In this document: one piece after another, positions 11,714-21,840 of the stretch
Layout: every line of letters begins with the position of its first letter
Position numbering within the stretch: position 1 is the stretch's first letter
Made by a program: the position numbers and the translations under genes
Source of the DNA: Talinum fruticosum
Taxonomy: Eukaryota; Streptophyta; Magnoliopsida; Caryophyllales; Talinaceae
NCBI GenBank assembly: GCA_021018815.1
Contig: JAITYX010000012.1
Coordinates: forward strand, 3,335,001 to 3,399,000
DNA: 64,000 nucleotides
Direction: 5' to 3'
The notes under the pieces: model-generated
What the model saw: only the letters and a program-made list of their open reading frames with translations
Databases searched by the model: none
What the model was told of the DNA's origin: nothing

Positions 11714-12459
11714 CAAACACTTATTCCTAGTTTATTCCTTCCTTGTCCCTTCATTACATTCAAAACCTATAGTTAGGTAATTAGTTAACCCATCAAATGC
11801 CTTCCCTAAGAAGGTTCCATAATCTACCGAATTGCTCAAACTCATGCATACACCATTTTAAGGTCATAAGCATTGCTTTCCGACAACTTCACACTCACAA
11901 CCACAATTAAGTACGCTTAATACTCAATTATTTTCCATGCTCGTACACTTGCACATTATCGAATTTCAACTTCTACGCACGCATTCTCCTTGGTTTGCTC
12001 AATATAATCATTTCCAAAATGTTCCATTCGATAATAAAACATCCTCAATCTCATTCACTAGTTCGTAATTTCCCAAAAGAAGTCACATTCATTCACATTC
12101 GCACAATCAATTCATCAAAATACCAAACCTAAATCCTCCACACCAATTTGAATTTTCCCAAATTAATCTTTAAATTCACTCCACAAACATATTTATAAAT
12201 TGGATAATTCAATTTCACAACTACAATTGCTCAAATAAATAATGAAGGGTTTAGGGTTTTACCTTCGAATTCACAGAGGAGGAGTCAAGGAGAGGAATGA
12301 GGGGATGTTGACGGTGCGCGGTCGCTCCCACTATGGCAGCTGTTGGAGAGTCCGACGGCATGCCTCGGCGTCGGCTGCGGTGGTTGGCCGCCGAGTGGCT
12401 GCAAGAAGCGAGGGCAAGCCACGCGGAAGGGGAGGAGCGCGAGGGCGCGACAGAGAGAG

Positions 12460-12880
12460 TGAGAGGGAGAGCACGGAAGAGAGACGCCGGGCGTCTTCCT
12501 GACGACGTCGGCGCCAGGCTGCTGGCCCGGTGTTGGTGGCGTTTGGTGGCCGAGACCGAGTAGCAGGCGGAGGCGAGAGGAGGGGAGCAGAGCACGCAAG
12601 GGAAAGGGAGAGAGCGCGGCGTGAGAGAGGGAGGCCGGTGGCCTCCGGCTGGTGCTAGCGTCGGCTTACGCCGGGCGTTAGGGGTGCCCGGTTGCCGGAA
12701 CCGGCGCGACCGAGGGAGGCTTGGAGAGGCGGGGATGCGAGAGAGAGAGAGAGCCATCGCGCGAGAGAGTGGGAGGGCGCTGCCGGGCGGCGCCTAGCGC
12801 CGGCTTCGGCCGGCGTTGGTGGCGTCCGGTGGCCGGACAGTGAGACAGCGGCAGAGAGGCGGTGAGAAGCGGAGCGAGGG
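12460..12880 (+). repeat. GC-rich tandem modules in solo LTR 1
   Basis: Three diverged units, near 12480-12580, 12620-12725 and 12765-12860, share the order GAGAGAG ... GGCGC ... CGCCGG ... GTTGGTGGCGT(C/T)(C/T)GGTGGCCG. Solo LTR 2 has two such units (about 19950-20050 and 20085-20190). The block is very CpG-rich compared with the AT-rich surroundings. Confidence 0.75.
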
Positions 12881-13274
12881 AAACGAGAGAGGGAATGAGG
12901 ATTGGTGCCTCCGCTCAATCTGTTTTCATATGTAAATAATACATTTTTTTAATTCCAGAAAAATCCGTTTCGGATTTTTCCTTAAAAAATCTGGTTTATT
13001 TATTTTATTATTTTGATTTTATTTTGATTGATTTATTTATTTATTTACTTTTTTTTCTTTTATTGTTACTTTTAAATTTTATTTTAATAATGATGTTCAC
13101 AAATTATAATCTTATTATGAGATTTTTATTAGGGCCACTTCGTCGCTTTAGCTGCATAACACATGTATAAGGATAATGTAAATGCAATTTATCGAATTGA
13201 AGTGCACGCGCTCAATTATATAAATATTGTAATTAATAAATAATGTGATTTAGAGTCGGGTTGTTACGAGAGGG

Positions 13275-13600
13275 TCTTGTGTTTCACCAAGGGGATCTCG
13301 GAGTTCATTAACGTTCAAGGTGAACGTTTTACGAAACACAAGAATAACTCTGCATTAGTACATATATATTAATCATTTACAATAATTTCCAATACTAAGT
13401 TCAAATGTAGTGCATTTACCCAAATATCGTTCCAAAGATTGTCCCAATGGATTCGGGGACTTCGACCTATTTTCACGTAGTTGATGTTCACGAATGTGCG
13501 GGTTGCCGCACTAACATAGCTCATAAAGCGAGCTTTATGATAACCTATAGCATTTACGTGCCTATCAAAATTGACTCGTGTAAGGAGAGTTGGATCATCT
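13275..13600 (-). pseudogene. 5' part of the CACTA-1 gene, separated by solo LTR 1
   Basis: On the minus strand, 13345-13275 encodes RKTFTLNVNELRDPLGE and reaches the insertion point so that ETQDPR is followed by WQK from beyond the LTR. Further upstream, 13500-13420 reads SIHWDNLWNDIW-like sequence after allowing for frame changes, a pattern common in the N-terminal half of plant En/Spm-type proteins. I take this as the upstream exons of the gene at 7240-10412; assignment is moderate because the order of motifs is not the one I would expect. Confidence 0.45.
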
Positions 13601-14500
13601 CTACTCTAGACCAACTTCTCCTTGTTCATCATTATTTGACCCCTTGTTTTTTTGTACTTTTGAAAGAATCCATTCTATACTGCAAGCAATTATACAACTC
13701 TTGATAAATAAACATGTACAACAATTTCTAGCATGCATATCTAATACACGTGCGAGAGGAAACTAGCACGGAGCATTCCGGACGGAAACACGAAGTTGGG
13801 TTGGGCAGCGGCCAACACAGGCTGACCGTGTTGGCTAGCACGATCCGTGCTGGCTGCAAATGTCGTTGCAATCAAGTAATGTCAGCCCTCTACTATCCCA
13901 TAACAATTACGTAGGACGAATCACTATTCCAAATATCATTGCATACTTCAAAACATCTATTTAAGCAACTAAAAATATGCAAAAAATCAAGTAATTTTAG
14001 CTTGGCTACCATACATACAAAAACCCATCTCCAAAACAACAAAATCGTTGAATATTCATCCATGAATATGTAAAAAATCAACAGAAAGTTTTGATACTAC
14101 GAGCCATTCACTCATGGTTTTTTTGGGTTTTTTCATCCATGAATATTTTACATTTCATGAAGCTTGCCACATAAGAAACGAAGAGATGAGTTATATACTA
14201 GCCGGTAAGAGTGAGAGAGAGGGAGCAACAACAACGACGATGAGAGTTGGCAGCGAGAGACACGAACAGAGAGTGGAGACAATAGAGAGAGACAAGAGCA
14301 GTAGGAGTGAGCACGCCGAAAACCACCGTCGACGGCGAGGACACAACAGAGACAAAAGAGACGAAAACAACTGGAAACCGTGCGAGACAGTAGCGAGACT
14401 AGAATGATGTGAGAGTGAGTGGAGAGAATGAAAGTGACCAAGGGGTTTTTTTCGAATACATTTAACAATGGTTTAAAGAAAGAAGCTGCCATCATTTGTC
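13601..14500 (-). other. CACTA-1 upstream region
   Basis: No coding motif is visible. On the minus strand 14410-14180 is a CT-rich tract typical of the leader region in this CACTA family; compare 23880-24080 in CACTA-2 and 43890-44030 in CACTA-3. Near 13775-13860 are palindromic GCCAACAC/GTGTTGGC and AGCACG/CGTGCT words. Confidence 0.5.
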
Positions 14501-14699
14501 ATCTATGATGACGGTTCTTTCAATGAATCTTTGTTAAAAGTTTGCCTTCCACTTTTAACGACGGTTTTTCATTGAATTGTCGTTATATGTACATTAATAC
14601 CCGCTTTTTTACAAAAATTCCACCGCATCATTTTTACAACAGTTTTTAATTATAATCGTCGTTAAAGACCCATCATTAAAAGTGGTTCCTGTAGGAGTG
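14501..14699. repeat. Right subterminal repeats and terminus of CACTA-1
   Basis: ATGACGGTTCTTTCAATGAA, TTAACGACGGTTTTTC and AATCGTCGTTAAAGACCC precede the terminal inverted repeat ending AGTGGTTCCTGTAGGAGTG. The words match those at the left end and in CACTA-2/3. Confidence 0.88.
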
Positions 14700-15609
14700 T
14701 TACTAAAAGTAATGAATTTATTAATGAAAAACTTTATTTTTAAATGATTATGAAGGCCATCAACGTCGGTCATCCGAGTCAGCAATTCAAGAAAAAGAAT
14801 CAAAGGAAGGATAACATCAAGACCTAAGGTACGTTTATTACTTGTGCCTTACGAAACATCCACATGTTTATATATATATATCTAAATCAAAATGGTTTGC
14901 TTAATTAAAAAGGAATCATTTTAAATATTGGTTGTCACCTAATTATGTGGCTCAACCTCATATCAATCATGCTATATCATGATCACATCATATCATATAT
15001 TTGGCCATTATCAACCGGACTTCCCAATTAGTCTAGGTGTGCGCATACTTAAGAAAACTAATGATTGTAAGGAGCCACTCGGATAATAAATGAATAATTG
15101 TTTTACTATATTCTTCCTGTTTGATTTATAAATGAATTAAAATGCATGCGCTCAAAAATATATCAGTTAATTATTTGCAGTACATGGATAATCATGTTGA
15201 GCTTTGACTCATTATTTTGATATGTTTTCTATGTTTTGTTTTAGATAAGGCTAATACGGAAGGAAGCGGGAAGTAGGCTATCTACTAGTCGAAGTGACTT
15301 GGGGGCTCATAGTGGTAGTGAGATGTCATGTCTTGGAGTCATTCTCATAATTATCAATAAGTTATTACCATGTTGGCATGTTAATTAATTTCTCTACTCA
15401 TGTTATTCTATGCTTGGACGCTTTTACTATTCGAACACTGAAACCTATTAAGTAATATGTATATATATATATATAACGTAATTTAGATGTTACCTTGTTC
15501 CTTGTTTGGAGTAGCAGTAATGCCTCTAACCTTACTTTTCGCTACGCTAATTGCTAGTTAATTAGTCGTTATGGTTAACTTGGTGATTATGGGATTTGGG
15601 GGCGTTACG
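14700..15609 (+). repeat. Gypsy A 5' LTR, 3' portion
   Basis: The segment ends GGGGGCGTTACGG directly before a PBS-like site, and this end mirrors the start of the 3' LTR at 25540 (TGTAATGCCCC). It contains AT-rich sequence and a short (TA)n near 15460-15475. No gene is seen. The left limit of the LTR is not visible because CACTA-1 interrupts it. Confidence 0.55.
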
Positions 15610-15611
15610 GT

Positions 15612-15632
15612 TGTTGTATCATAGCCTAGGTA
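15612..15632 (+). promoter_or_regulatory. Primer-binding site of gypsy A
   Basis: TTGTATCATAGCCTAGG lies just inside the LTR end and differs at two positions from the initiator-Met-tRNA-complementary core TGGTATCAGAGC used by most plant retrotransposons. Confidence 0.65.
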
Positions 15633-17239
15633 TTAGGAACACTATGAGCCATATAGGTGCCATGTGAGTCAAGTTAGGGTTAGGATGTGCAAACTTGGGT
15701 GATTTATGTTTAGCCTCGCCTTTATATGCATTCCTATGAAGTGTTGGTTATGAAAATAATGATATCATGTTAAATACTCTAAGCACCTTTATTGATATGA
15801 TGTTGAAGTTAACCTTTGATCTTTGGTGTTTAGATGTCGTTTCCAGGTGTTCCTATTGATCAATACTCCACGATGATGATACTCGAGAACCTTGGTAGTT
15901 GACCACATTACCTATCTCGAGACCTGCATGCTTGCACACATGTAGGACCCCTACTCAACTTTCCATAGCTCACTTGTTCGAGCTCATTGCCTTCTCTGGA
16001 CCTTACCGATTCACGAGCCCCGAAGGCTCTTTAGGGTGCAATACCATGTCTTTATTACCACGGGTATCCCGAGAGGCCAACTAGGGAATTCTCCAGGGCC
16101 GTAGTGCTTGGGCTCGTTATCACGTATGAGTTGCTCATGCATGAATGCATTGAGTAAAAGGGGGCTACACCTCATCTTATCCCTTTGTTTTTCCCTGAGC
16201 CTTTTACACCACCCCCATCCATGCCACCACTTCAGGTTCCACTACCTCACCCCCACTAGAGCCGAACCTTAGCCTCACTTGGCCGACTCTCCTTTGCATG
16301 ATATTGAGGAGGATAATGAGCTCTTACCAATGACTGTCGACCACTCCAAGGACTCTAGGGAGTCCACAATATTATTAACGTCCCTAACTCACTCGAGATT
16401 ATGGTGATTGATACCAATGAAGGGGATGCTGATATGGTGGATCCCCAAGGAGGACGAGATTGAAATCGTGGATGACAGCGTTGAGTCCGAGGAGGATGAC
16501 GACCCTAGTGACTTTGACTACGATCCCTCCACGGATGATTAGGCTTTCGTAGCCTTTATTCTTTTGCCACTGGGCCATGATAACCTAGATGATTTTGTAT
16601 AGTTGGCTAGGCTTTTGTCGTATGTGATGTACGCATTCGTGTAGGTGATAGCATAGATGTATTTACGTATATGCTAGCTAAACCGACTATGATTGATGGT
16701 CGCCTATGATATTTTTGGACTGAGGTGGTTTGACCTAGCTCGCTGACCTAGACTAACCCTAGGATGAGGTATGTCCGGTAGGAATTAATGATTTAGGACA
16801 AAGTATAGTTGAGTGTAACCTTCGATGTCACCTATTCACCTTTTATGTTAATGTCCACTTTTCATTTTTTATTGTGGATTCTATGTGAATTTTAGCTATA
16901 TCATTACATAGGTCTTAGGTGAATAAACTAAGAAAGAAACAAATATATTTGTTTTATAGAATGTCACAAGACGCAAGTGACAACTAACCTGGGAGTGAAA
17001 ACTAGGAAATATAGGAAGATAATCATGTGTTTGTGGGACCCTTAATGCCACCACTCATCAACTCACAACAACAAACCAACCAAACCAAAACTCATGTCTC
17101 CATTCACTCCAATCCAAATGAAAGTGGAAACCCCGCGTATTAGGGGACTCTTATTCATGAATTATTAAAAAAATACCTACTCCTACCACACCCGTTGGAT
17201 CCTCCAACAAAATTGAAAATTTCACCGATAGAGTTGCTA
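15633..17239 (+). other. Gypsy A leader with a degraded open region
   Basis: Between PBS and gag there is a proline-rich stretch (about 16190-16310) and a segment ending in the very acidic EDEIEIVDDSVESEEDDDPS, followed by DFDYDPSTDD and a stop at 16540-16542. This looks like the C-terminus of a decayed protein encoded upstream of gag, or a rearranged gag C-terminus. From 16545 to 17160 I see no coding sequence. Confidence 0.45.
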
Positions 17240-17690
17240 AGAGAAATCCCGGGGTATATAATAGGAGAATTGACCTAGTAGAAGCTGGAGGAATGGATTA
17301 GGGGCACAGAGAAAATCTTTGCCACTATTGTGGCACCCGATGATAAAAAAGTGATAATAGGGACATTCTATCTGACTAGAGAAGTTGATATATGGTGGAA
17401 TACTATCAAAGCAAGGTGCCGGGGACCGGGGTTTACTTGGACAAAATTCTTGGAGGAACTTCGAGTTAAGTTCTACCCCATTTTAGTTCTCGTGGATGAA
17501 GGAAAATGAATTCCTAGAGTTAAGGATGACAAAAAACATGACCGTTATGCCATGCACGGTTAAATTCAATGAATTAGCTCATTTTACTCAACATTTTGTC
17601 GCCACCGAGAGGATGAAAATGTTAACGTATGAGGAAGGTTTTGTTGTTTACATCCGACACCGATTGATTGGACAACCACGACATGGTGTC
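17240..17690 (+). pseudogene. Gypsy A gag (capsid, Retrotrans_gag domain)
   Basis: Gag builds the cytoplasmic virus-like particle. With frame changes the segment reads EKIFATIVAPDDKKVIIGTF, then YLTREVDIWWNTIKAR (the conserved Trp pair of the capsid domain) and FTWTKFLEELRVKFYP, followed after a shift by NEFLELRMTKNMTVMPCTVK and FNELAHFTQHF. These are the ordered blocks of the Retrotrans_gag domain. No zinc knuckle follows: the coding sequence is replaced after about 17700 by an unrelated fragment and then by solo LTR 2. Confidence 0.8.
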
Positions 17691-17704
17691 CGAGCCATGT
17701 CTAG

Positions 17705-17932
17705 AAATGGGTGATTTCTATTTGTTGGTGTTTAACGGCTAGAAATCGGCTACTTTTGTATTTCAAAAGTAGATTAGGCTTGTTTAATCAACTACAAAAG
17801 CAAATCAAAGTGGTACTTAAATTATAAAAATACTTTGGTCCAAAATTACGCATAGATAATAAATAAATCAGAGTAATCAAACACTTAATTATTTTCAACC
17901 TAAAAGAACAGACTTTTACGAGTCTATGTGAT
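17705..17932 (-). repeat. Reverse-oriented fragment related to the copia LTR
   Basis: The reverse complement contains AATTTTGGACCAAAGTATTT, then AAATACAAAAGTAGCCG and TTTCTAGCCGTTAA. These correspond in order to blocks in the copia LTR at 47800-47930 (TTTTGGACCAAAGTATTTTA; AAATACAAAATTAGCTGGCT; TTCTAGCTGTCAA). It is diverged and partial. It replaces the expected gag C-terminus and abuts solo LTR 2. Confidence 0.6.
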
Positions 17933-20625
17933 TGTAACGCCCCCAATCATTATTACTTAATAATCCCCTCATTAGGGACTATTACGTAAGGTCGCAGCGG
18001 AAGGTAACGATTGAAGGCGCTACCGCAGTCCTAAAAATAGGACAAGGCTAAATAATTTGAAATAAAATGAAGTACGATTTGTGCCTCCACTGTTATATTT
18101 CCAACAATGCTTGTTAGGGGTGACTACTTATTACCCAAGTAGTTAGGTCACCCCAAAATACCGTTTACTTGGTTTAGCAACACAAAACTTATACAACCTA
18201 GACCTTTGTCTATTCTACAAGATAATATACAACATGCAACAATTCCCAAGGTCATACCTAAACCCCGGTTGAGGGTAAAATCACTATGAGCGTCTATGTA
18301 CCTTCGGACCCCCAAATGCCACGTGGCTGGCTAGGGTTTGCCTTCGCCGGACTTGGTGAATGGTTGGTTGTTCACCAATGCTTCTTCCTAAAACAAAAAC
18401 AGTAAAATATTTGGAAGAGTGAGTCGAAACTTAGTACGCACATTCCTGTCATCGTAAAATAACTTTGAAGAATATATTGATTGAGCGCGCGCATTTCAAT
18501 TCATTTTAGTTTGAAATCGGGGGAGAGAATATGAGTAAAACATGCTTGCTGGTTATTATCCGGAAGTGGAACCCCTTGGTAATTGATACGATCGTTGAAC
18601 AGGTGTCACCCCCGGCCGATCGATAACCCGAGTTGACGCCGCGCACTGAGTATAATTGGCGGGCCTAAGCCCTTGGTAATTGATAATTGGGCGGGGACCA
18701 CTTAATTAGGTGGCAAAACTTGCCTTGTAAATGATTCATTATTAATTGCATATATGAGAAATGTTAAGATTTGATGAAACATGTGAGTTTTCGAAAGGTA
18801 CGAGGCAATGAACGTACTCGAATTGAGAATATTTGTTTCTCCCCTTTTGCAGAAATTTAAGTCAGCGAATGCTCGGCAACGAAGTGGCCTCGGTTCCGCT
18901 TAAAATGGATTTCTAGGGTTAATAATGTTTTCTTGAGTTTTAATGCTTGAGTTTGTATAAGCTTTAACAATTTAATTCATTTCCTATATTCGTATGAAGG
19001 TCGATTAAACTAATGTTTGTATTACTTAGCTTTACTGCGTTTATTGAATATAATTTATATTAACTAAAGAAATTGATTAGGCTAACTAAATACTCGATGA
19101 TTTTGGTGTAATTCAGTTTGTTAGCGACTTTGGATTGAAAATGGTATATGTGTATATATAAATATACCTAACAAACACTTATTCCTAATTTATTCCTCAC
19201 TTCTCCCTTTCCTGCATTCAAGACTCATAGTTAGGCGAGTTGATTAATCCATCGAATGTCTTCCTACAGGAAGGTTCCATAATCCATCGAATTGTTCAAC
19301 TTCCGTACATACACCATATTAAGATCATAAGCATTGTTCTCCCGACCAATTTCACATTCACAACCACGATTAGGCAACCCTAATGCTCAATTATTTTCCA
19401 TGCCTGTACACTTGTACATTATCGAATTTCAACTTCTACATGTGCATTCCTCTTCATTTGCTCAATATAACCAAAATGTAACAATTCCATCGACTTGCTA
19501 AATTCTACAATAGAACATCCCCTAAACTCATTCACCGATTCACAATTTCCCCAAGAAAATCACATTCGTTCACGTTCATACACAATCAATCAATCAAAAT
19601 AACACAACTCAATCATTCACACCAATTCGGATTCTCCCAAATTAATCTTTAAATTCACCTCACAAACGTATTTCTAATCATATACTTCAATTTACAATTA
19701 CAATTGCTCAAATAACCAATGAACTTGATAATTTAGGGTTTAGGGTTTTACCTTCGAATTCACGAGAAGAGGAAGGAGGGGATTGGGTGTGCGGGCTGCG
19801 CTATGGCGACTGGCTGGGAGTGGCCGACGACGAGCCTCGGCGTCGGGGCTGCGGCGGTTGGCCGCCGAGTGGTCGCGGGAAGCGAGGACAGGGCCACGCG
19901 GAAATAGAGCGAGAGCGAGAGCACGACCGAGAGACAGAGGCAGAGGCGGAAGAGAGACGCCGGGCGTCTTCCCGGCGACGCCGGCGCCGGCCGCTGGCTC
20001 TGGCGTTGGTGGCTGAGACCAGAGTAGCGAGATGGAAGCGAAGAGGGAAACAGAGCACGCGAGGAGAGAGAGAGCCATCGCGCGAGAGTGTGAGAGGGCG
20101 CTGCCGGCGGTGCCTAGCGCCGGCTCCGGCGGCGTTGGTGGCGTCCGGTGGCCGGACCGGGAGGCAGCAACAGCAGAGCAAGAGGCGAGAGGGATGAAGG
20201 AGGGAAACAGGGAGCGGGGAGCAGGGGAAAGGGGAGCACGAAGGAGCACGGAGAGAGAGAGGATGAGCCTGAATATATTTTAAGTTCGTTTAACGTTCCG
20301 AGAGAATTCTTTCTCTGGATTTTTCTTTAGAAAAATCTAATTTCGTCATTTTATTATTTTGATTTATTTCTTTATTTACTTGTTTTGTTTTCTTTTATTG
20401 TTACTTTTAATTTTATTTTAATAATGATGTTCACAAATTATAATCTTATTATGAGATTTTTATTGGGGCCACTTCGTCGCCTTAGCTGCATAACATACGA
20501 GATAAAAATAGTTTAAATATAAGATATCGAATTGAAGTGCACGCGCTCAATTATATAAATAGTGTAATTAATAAAATAAATAATGTGATTTTAGAATAAA
20601 TAATGTGATTTAGGGTCGGGTTGTT
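17933..20625 (+). mobile_element. Solo LTR 2 (TGTAACG gypsy-type family, 2.69 kb)
   Basis: It begins TGTAACGCCCCCAATCA and ends GGGTCGGGTTGTTAC. GTGAT on the left (17928-17932) and CTGAT on the right suggest a 5-bp duplication with one change, though the last LTR base is uncertain. It is collinear with solo LTR 1, in the same orientation, 4.7 kb downstream of it. It interrupts gypsy A between gag and protease. The open frames at 19740-20330 come from its GC-rich block. The short TTTAGGG pair at 19735-19748 is not telomeric. Confidence 0.85.
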
Positions 20626-20639
20626 ACTGATGATGAACA

Positions 20640-21840
20640 AAAAGGACGCAACCGCCATTAATACGATGAGTCACTTGGAAGCCTCTTTTTAAATTCCACT
20701 CCATTTTATGCATTGTTTGATTAAGGGCATCACACTCTTTCATTTCAACCCAAGTTGTGCCTGGATTAAATTTATAAAGTAATACGATTAGGAGAAAATA
20801 CCATGTCAGCCTACCTAATGGACAGGTGGTTGTATGCCCTTATTCATGCTAAAATGTCCCATTGATTATATCGGAGAGAATTTCCTAACTAATCTAATCC
20901 ATTTTAACTTAGCCGAGTTCAAAGTGGTGTTAGGAATGGATTGGTTATTAAAGTACGGACAAAAAATAGATTGCGAGGGAAAAAGGATGGTGTTGAAGAG
21001 TAGTCGAGGAGGAAAAGTGTATTTTCATGGGAATAATAATAAACCGAGTGTTCCCTTATATCTTTGATGATGGCAAGGAAACGTGTACAAAATGGGTGCT
21101 AGGGTTATTTATGTTATATTACTTGGGGAAAGAAAGAAAAGTTAAAACTCTAGGATATCCCTGTGGTAAGTTAATTCCCGATGTTTCTTCAATGAACTTC
21201 TAGGGGTACCACCTCAAAGAGAAATAGATTTCGAGGCGATTTAATTCTAGGGTTGCGACCTATCTTTAAAGCACCTTATAGGATGCCCCTATATGAGCTT
21301 AGGGAATTAAGAACTCAATTAGAAGAACTTGTGCAAAAATGTTTTATTAGGCCTTGTACCTTACCTTGGGGAGCACCAGTTTTGTTCATAAAGAAAAAGG
21401 ATTGTACACTTACATGGTACATCAACTACAAGGAGTTCAATAAGATCACCGTCACGAATAAGCATCCTTTACCTCGAATCGATGACCTATTCGATCAACC
21501 GAAAGGTGTTGGGATGTTCTCAAAGATAGACTTGAGGTCTAGTTATCACCAACTTCGGATTAAGCCCGAGGACATATCTAAGACGACAATCGGGACAAGG
21601 TACGACCATTATGAGTTCAAAGTTATGCCCTTTGGGTTGACTAACGCACCTGTAAAGTTTATGGATTTGATGAATATGATTTTTAGACCCTACTTAGATA
21701 AATTTATGGTGGTGTTCATAGATTACATCTTGATATATTCCAAGGATAGGGAGGAGCATATGTGTCATTTGAGAATGGTATTACAAACCTTGAGAGAGAA
21801 CCAATTGTATGGAAATTGCAAAAGTACGAATTTTAGTTGA
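20640..21840 (+). pseudogene. Gypsy A protease and reverse transcriptase
   Basis: Aspartic protease C-terminal half: VSLPNGQVVVC-like sequence near 20810 and FKVVLGMDWLLKYGQKIDCE (20920-20980). The N-terminal DTG/DSG active site is not seen, having been lost around the solo LTR. RT runs 21250-21840 in one open frame: [72 protein letters not shown] and [13 protein letters not shown]. The catalytic FIDD/YVDD box reads FIDY, so the second catalytic Asp is lost. Confidence 0.87.

Larger units (their letters stand above)
10413..13269 (+). mobile_element. Solo LTR 1 (TGTAACG gypsy-type family, 2.86 kb)
   Basis: It begins TGTAACGCCCCAATCACC and ends GGGTTGTTACGA, between two identical 5-bp duplications GAGGG (10408-10412 and 13270-13274). 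No coding or internal retrotransposon sequence is present, so it is a solo LTR left by LTR-LTR recombination. It aligns over its whole length with solo LTR 2 (17933-20625). It entered the CACTA-1 gene. The open frames at 12242-12918 on both strands arise from its GC/GA-rich block and are not genes. Confidence 0.9.
6469..14699 (-). mobile_element. CACTA-1, CACTA (En/Spm) element carrying a Ulp1-like gene
   Basis: The left end reads CATTAATATAGAAACTACTT (first motif CATTA, one change from CACTA); the right end, reverse-complemented, reads CACTCCTACAGGAACCACTT. TTA flanks both sides (6466-6468, 14700-14702). Both ends carry the subterminal ACGGTTCTT...AACCGT words (6485-6690 and 14500-14690) shared with CACTA-2 and CACTA-3. 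The body of 8,231 bp holds a solo LTR (10413-13269) and a CACTA-type MITE (9907-10179); without these it is about 5.1 kb. Its gene runs on the minus strand. I see no TNP2-type transposase, so it is probably a non-autonomous derivative. Confidence 0.9.

Noticed and set aside
12242..12918. Overlapping open frames on both strands, up to 168 codons, Arg/Ser/Pro-rich
   Set aside because: They lie in the GC-rich block of a solo LTR and differ in solo LTR 2 by module number and shifts; stop-poor GC/GA-rich DNA gives such frames by chance.
19731..19752. TTTAGGGTTTAGGG, resembling the plant telomere repeat
   Set aside because: Only two units and in the middle of an LTR whose other copy has one; not an interstitial telomere.
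19740..20330. Five overlapping open frames in solo LTR 2
   Set aside because: Same reason as for solo LTR 1; no frame is conserved between the two LTR copies.
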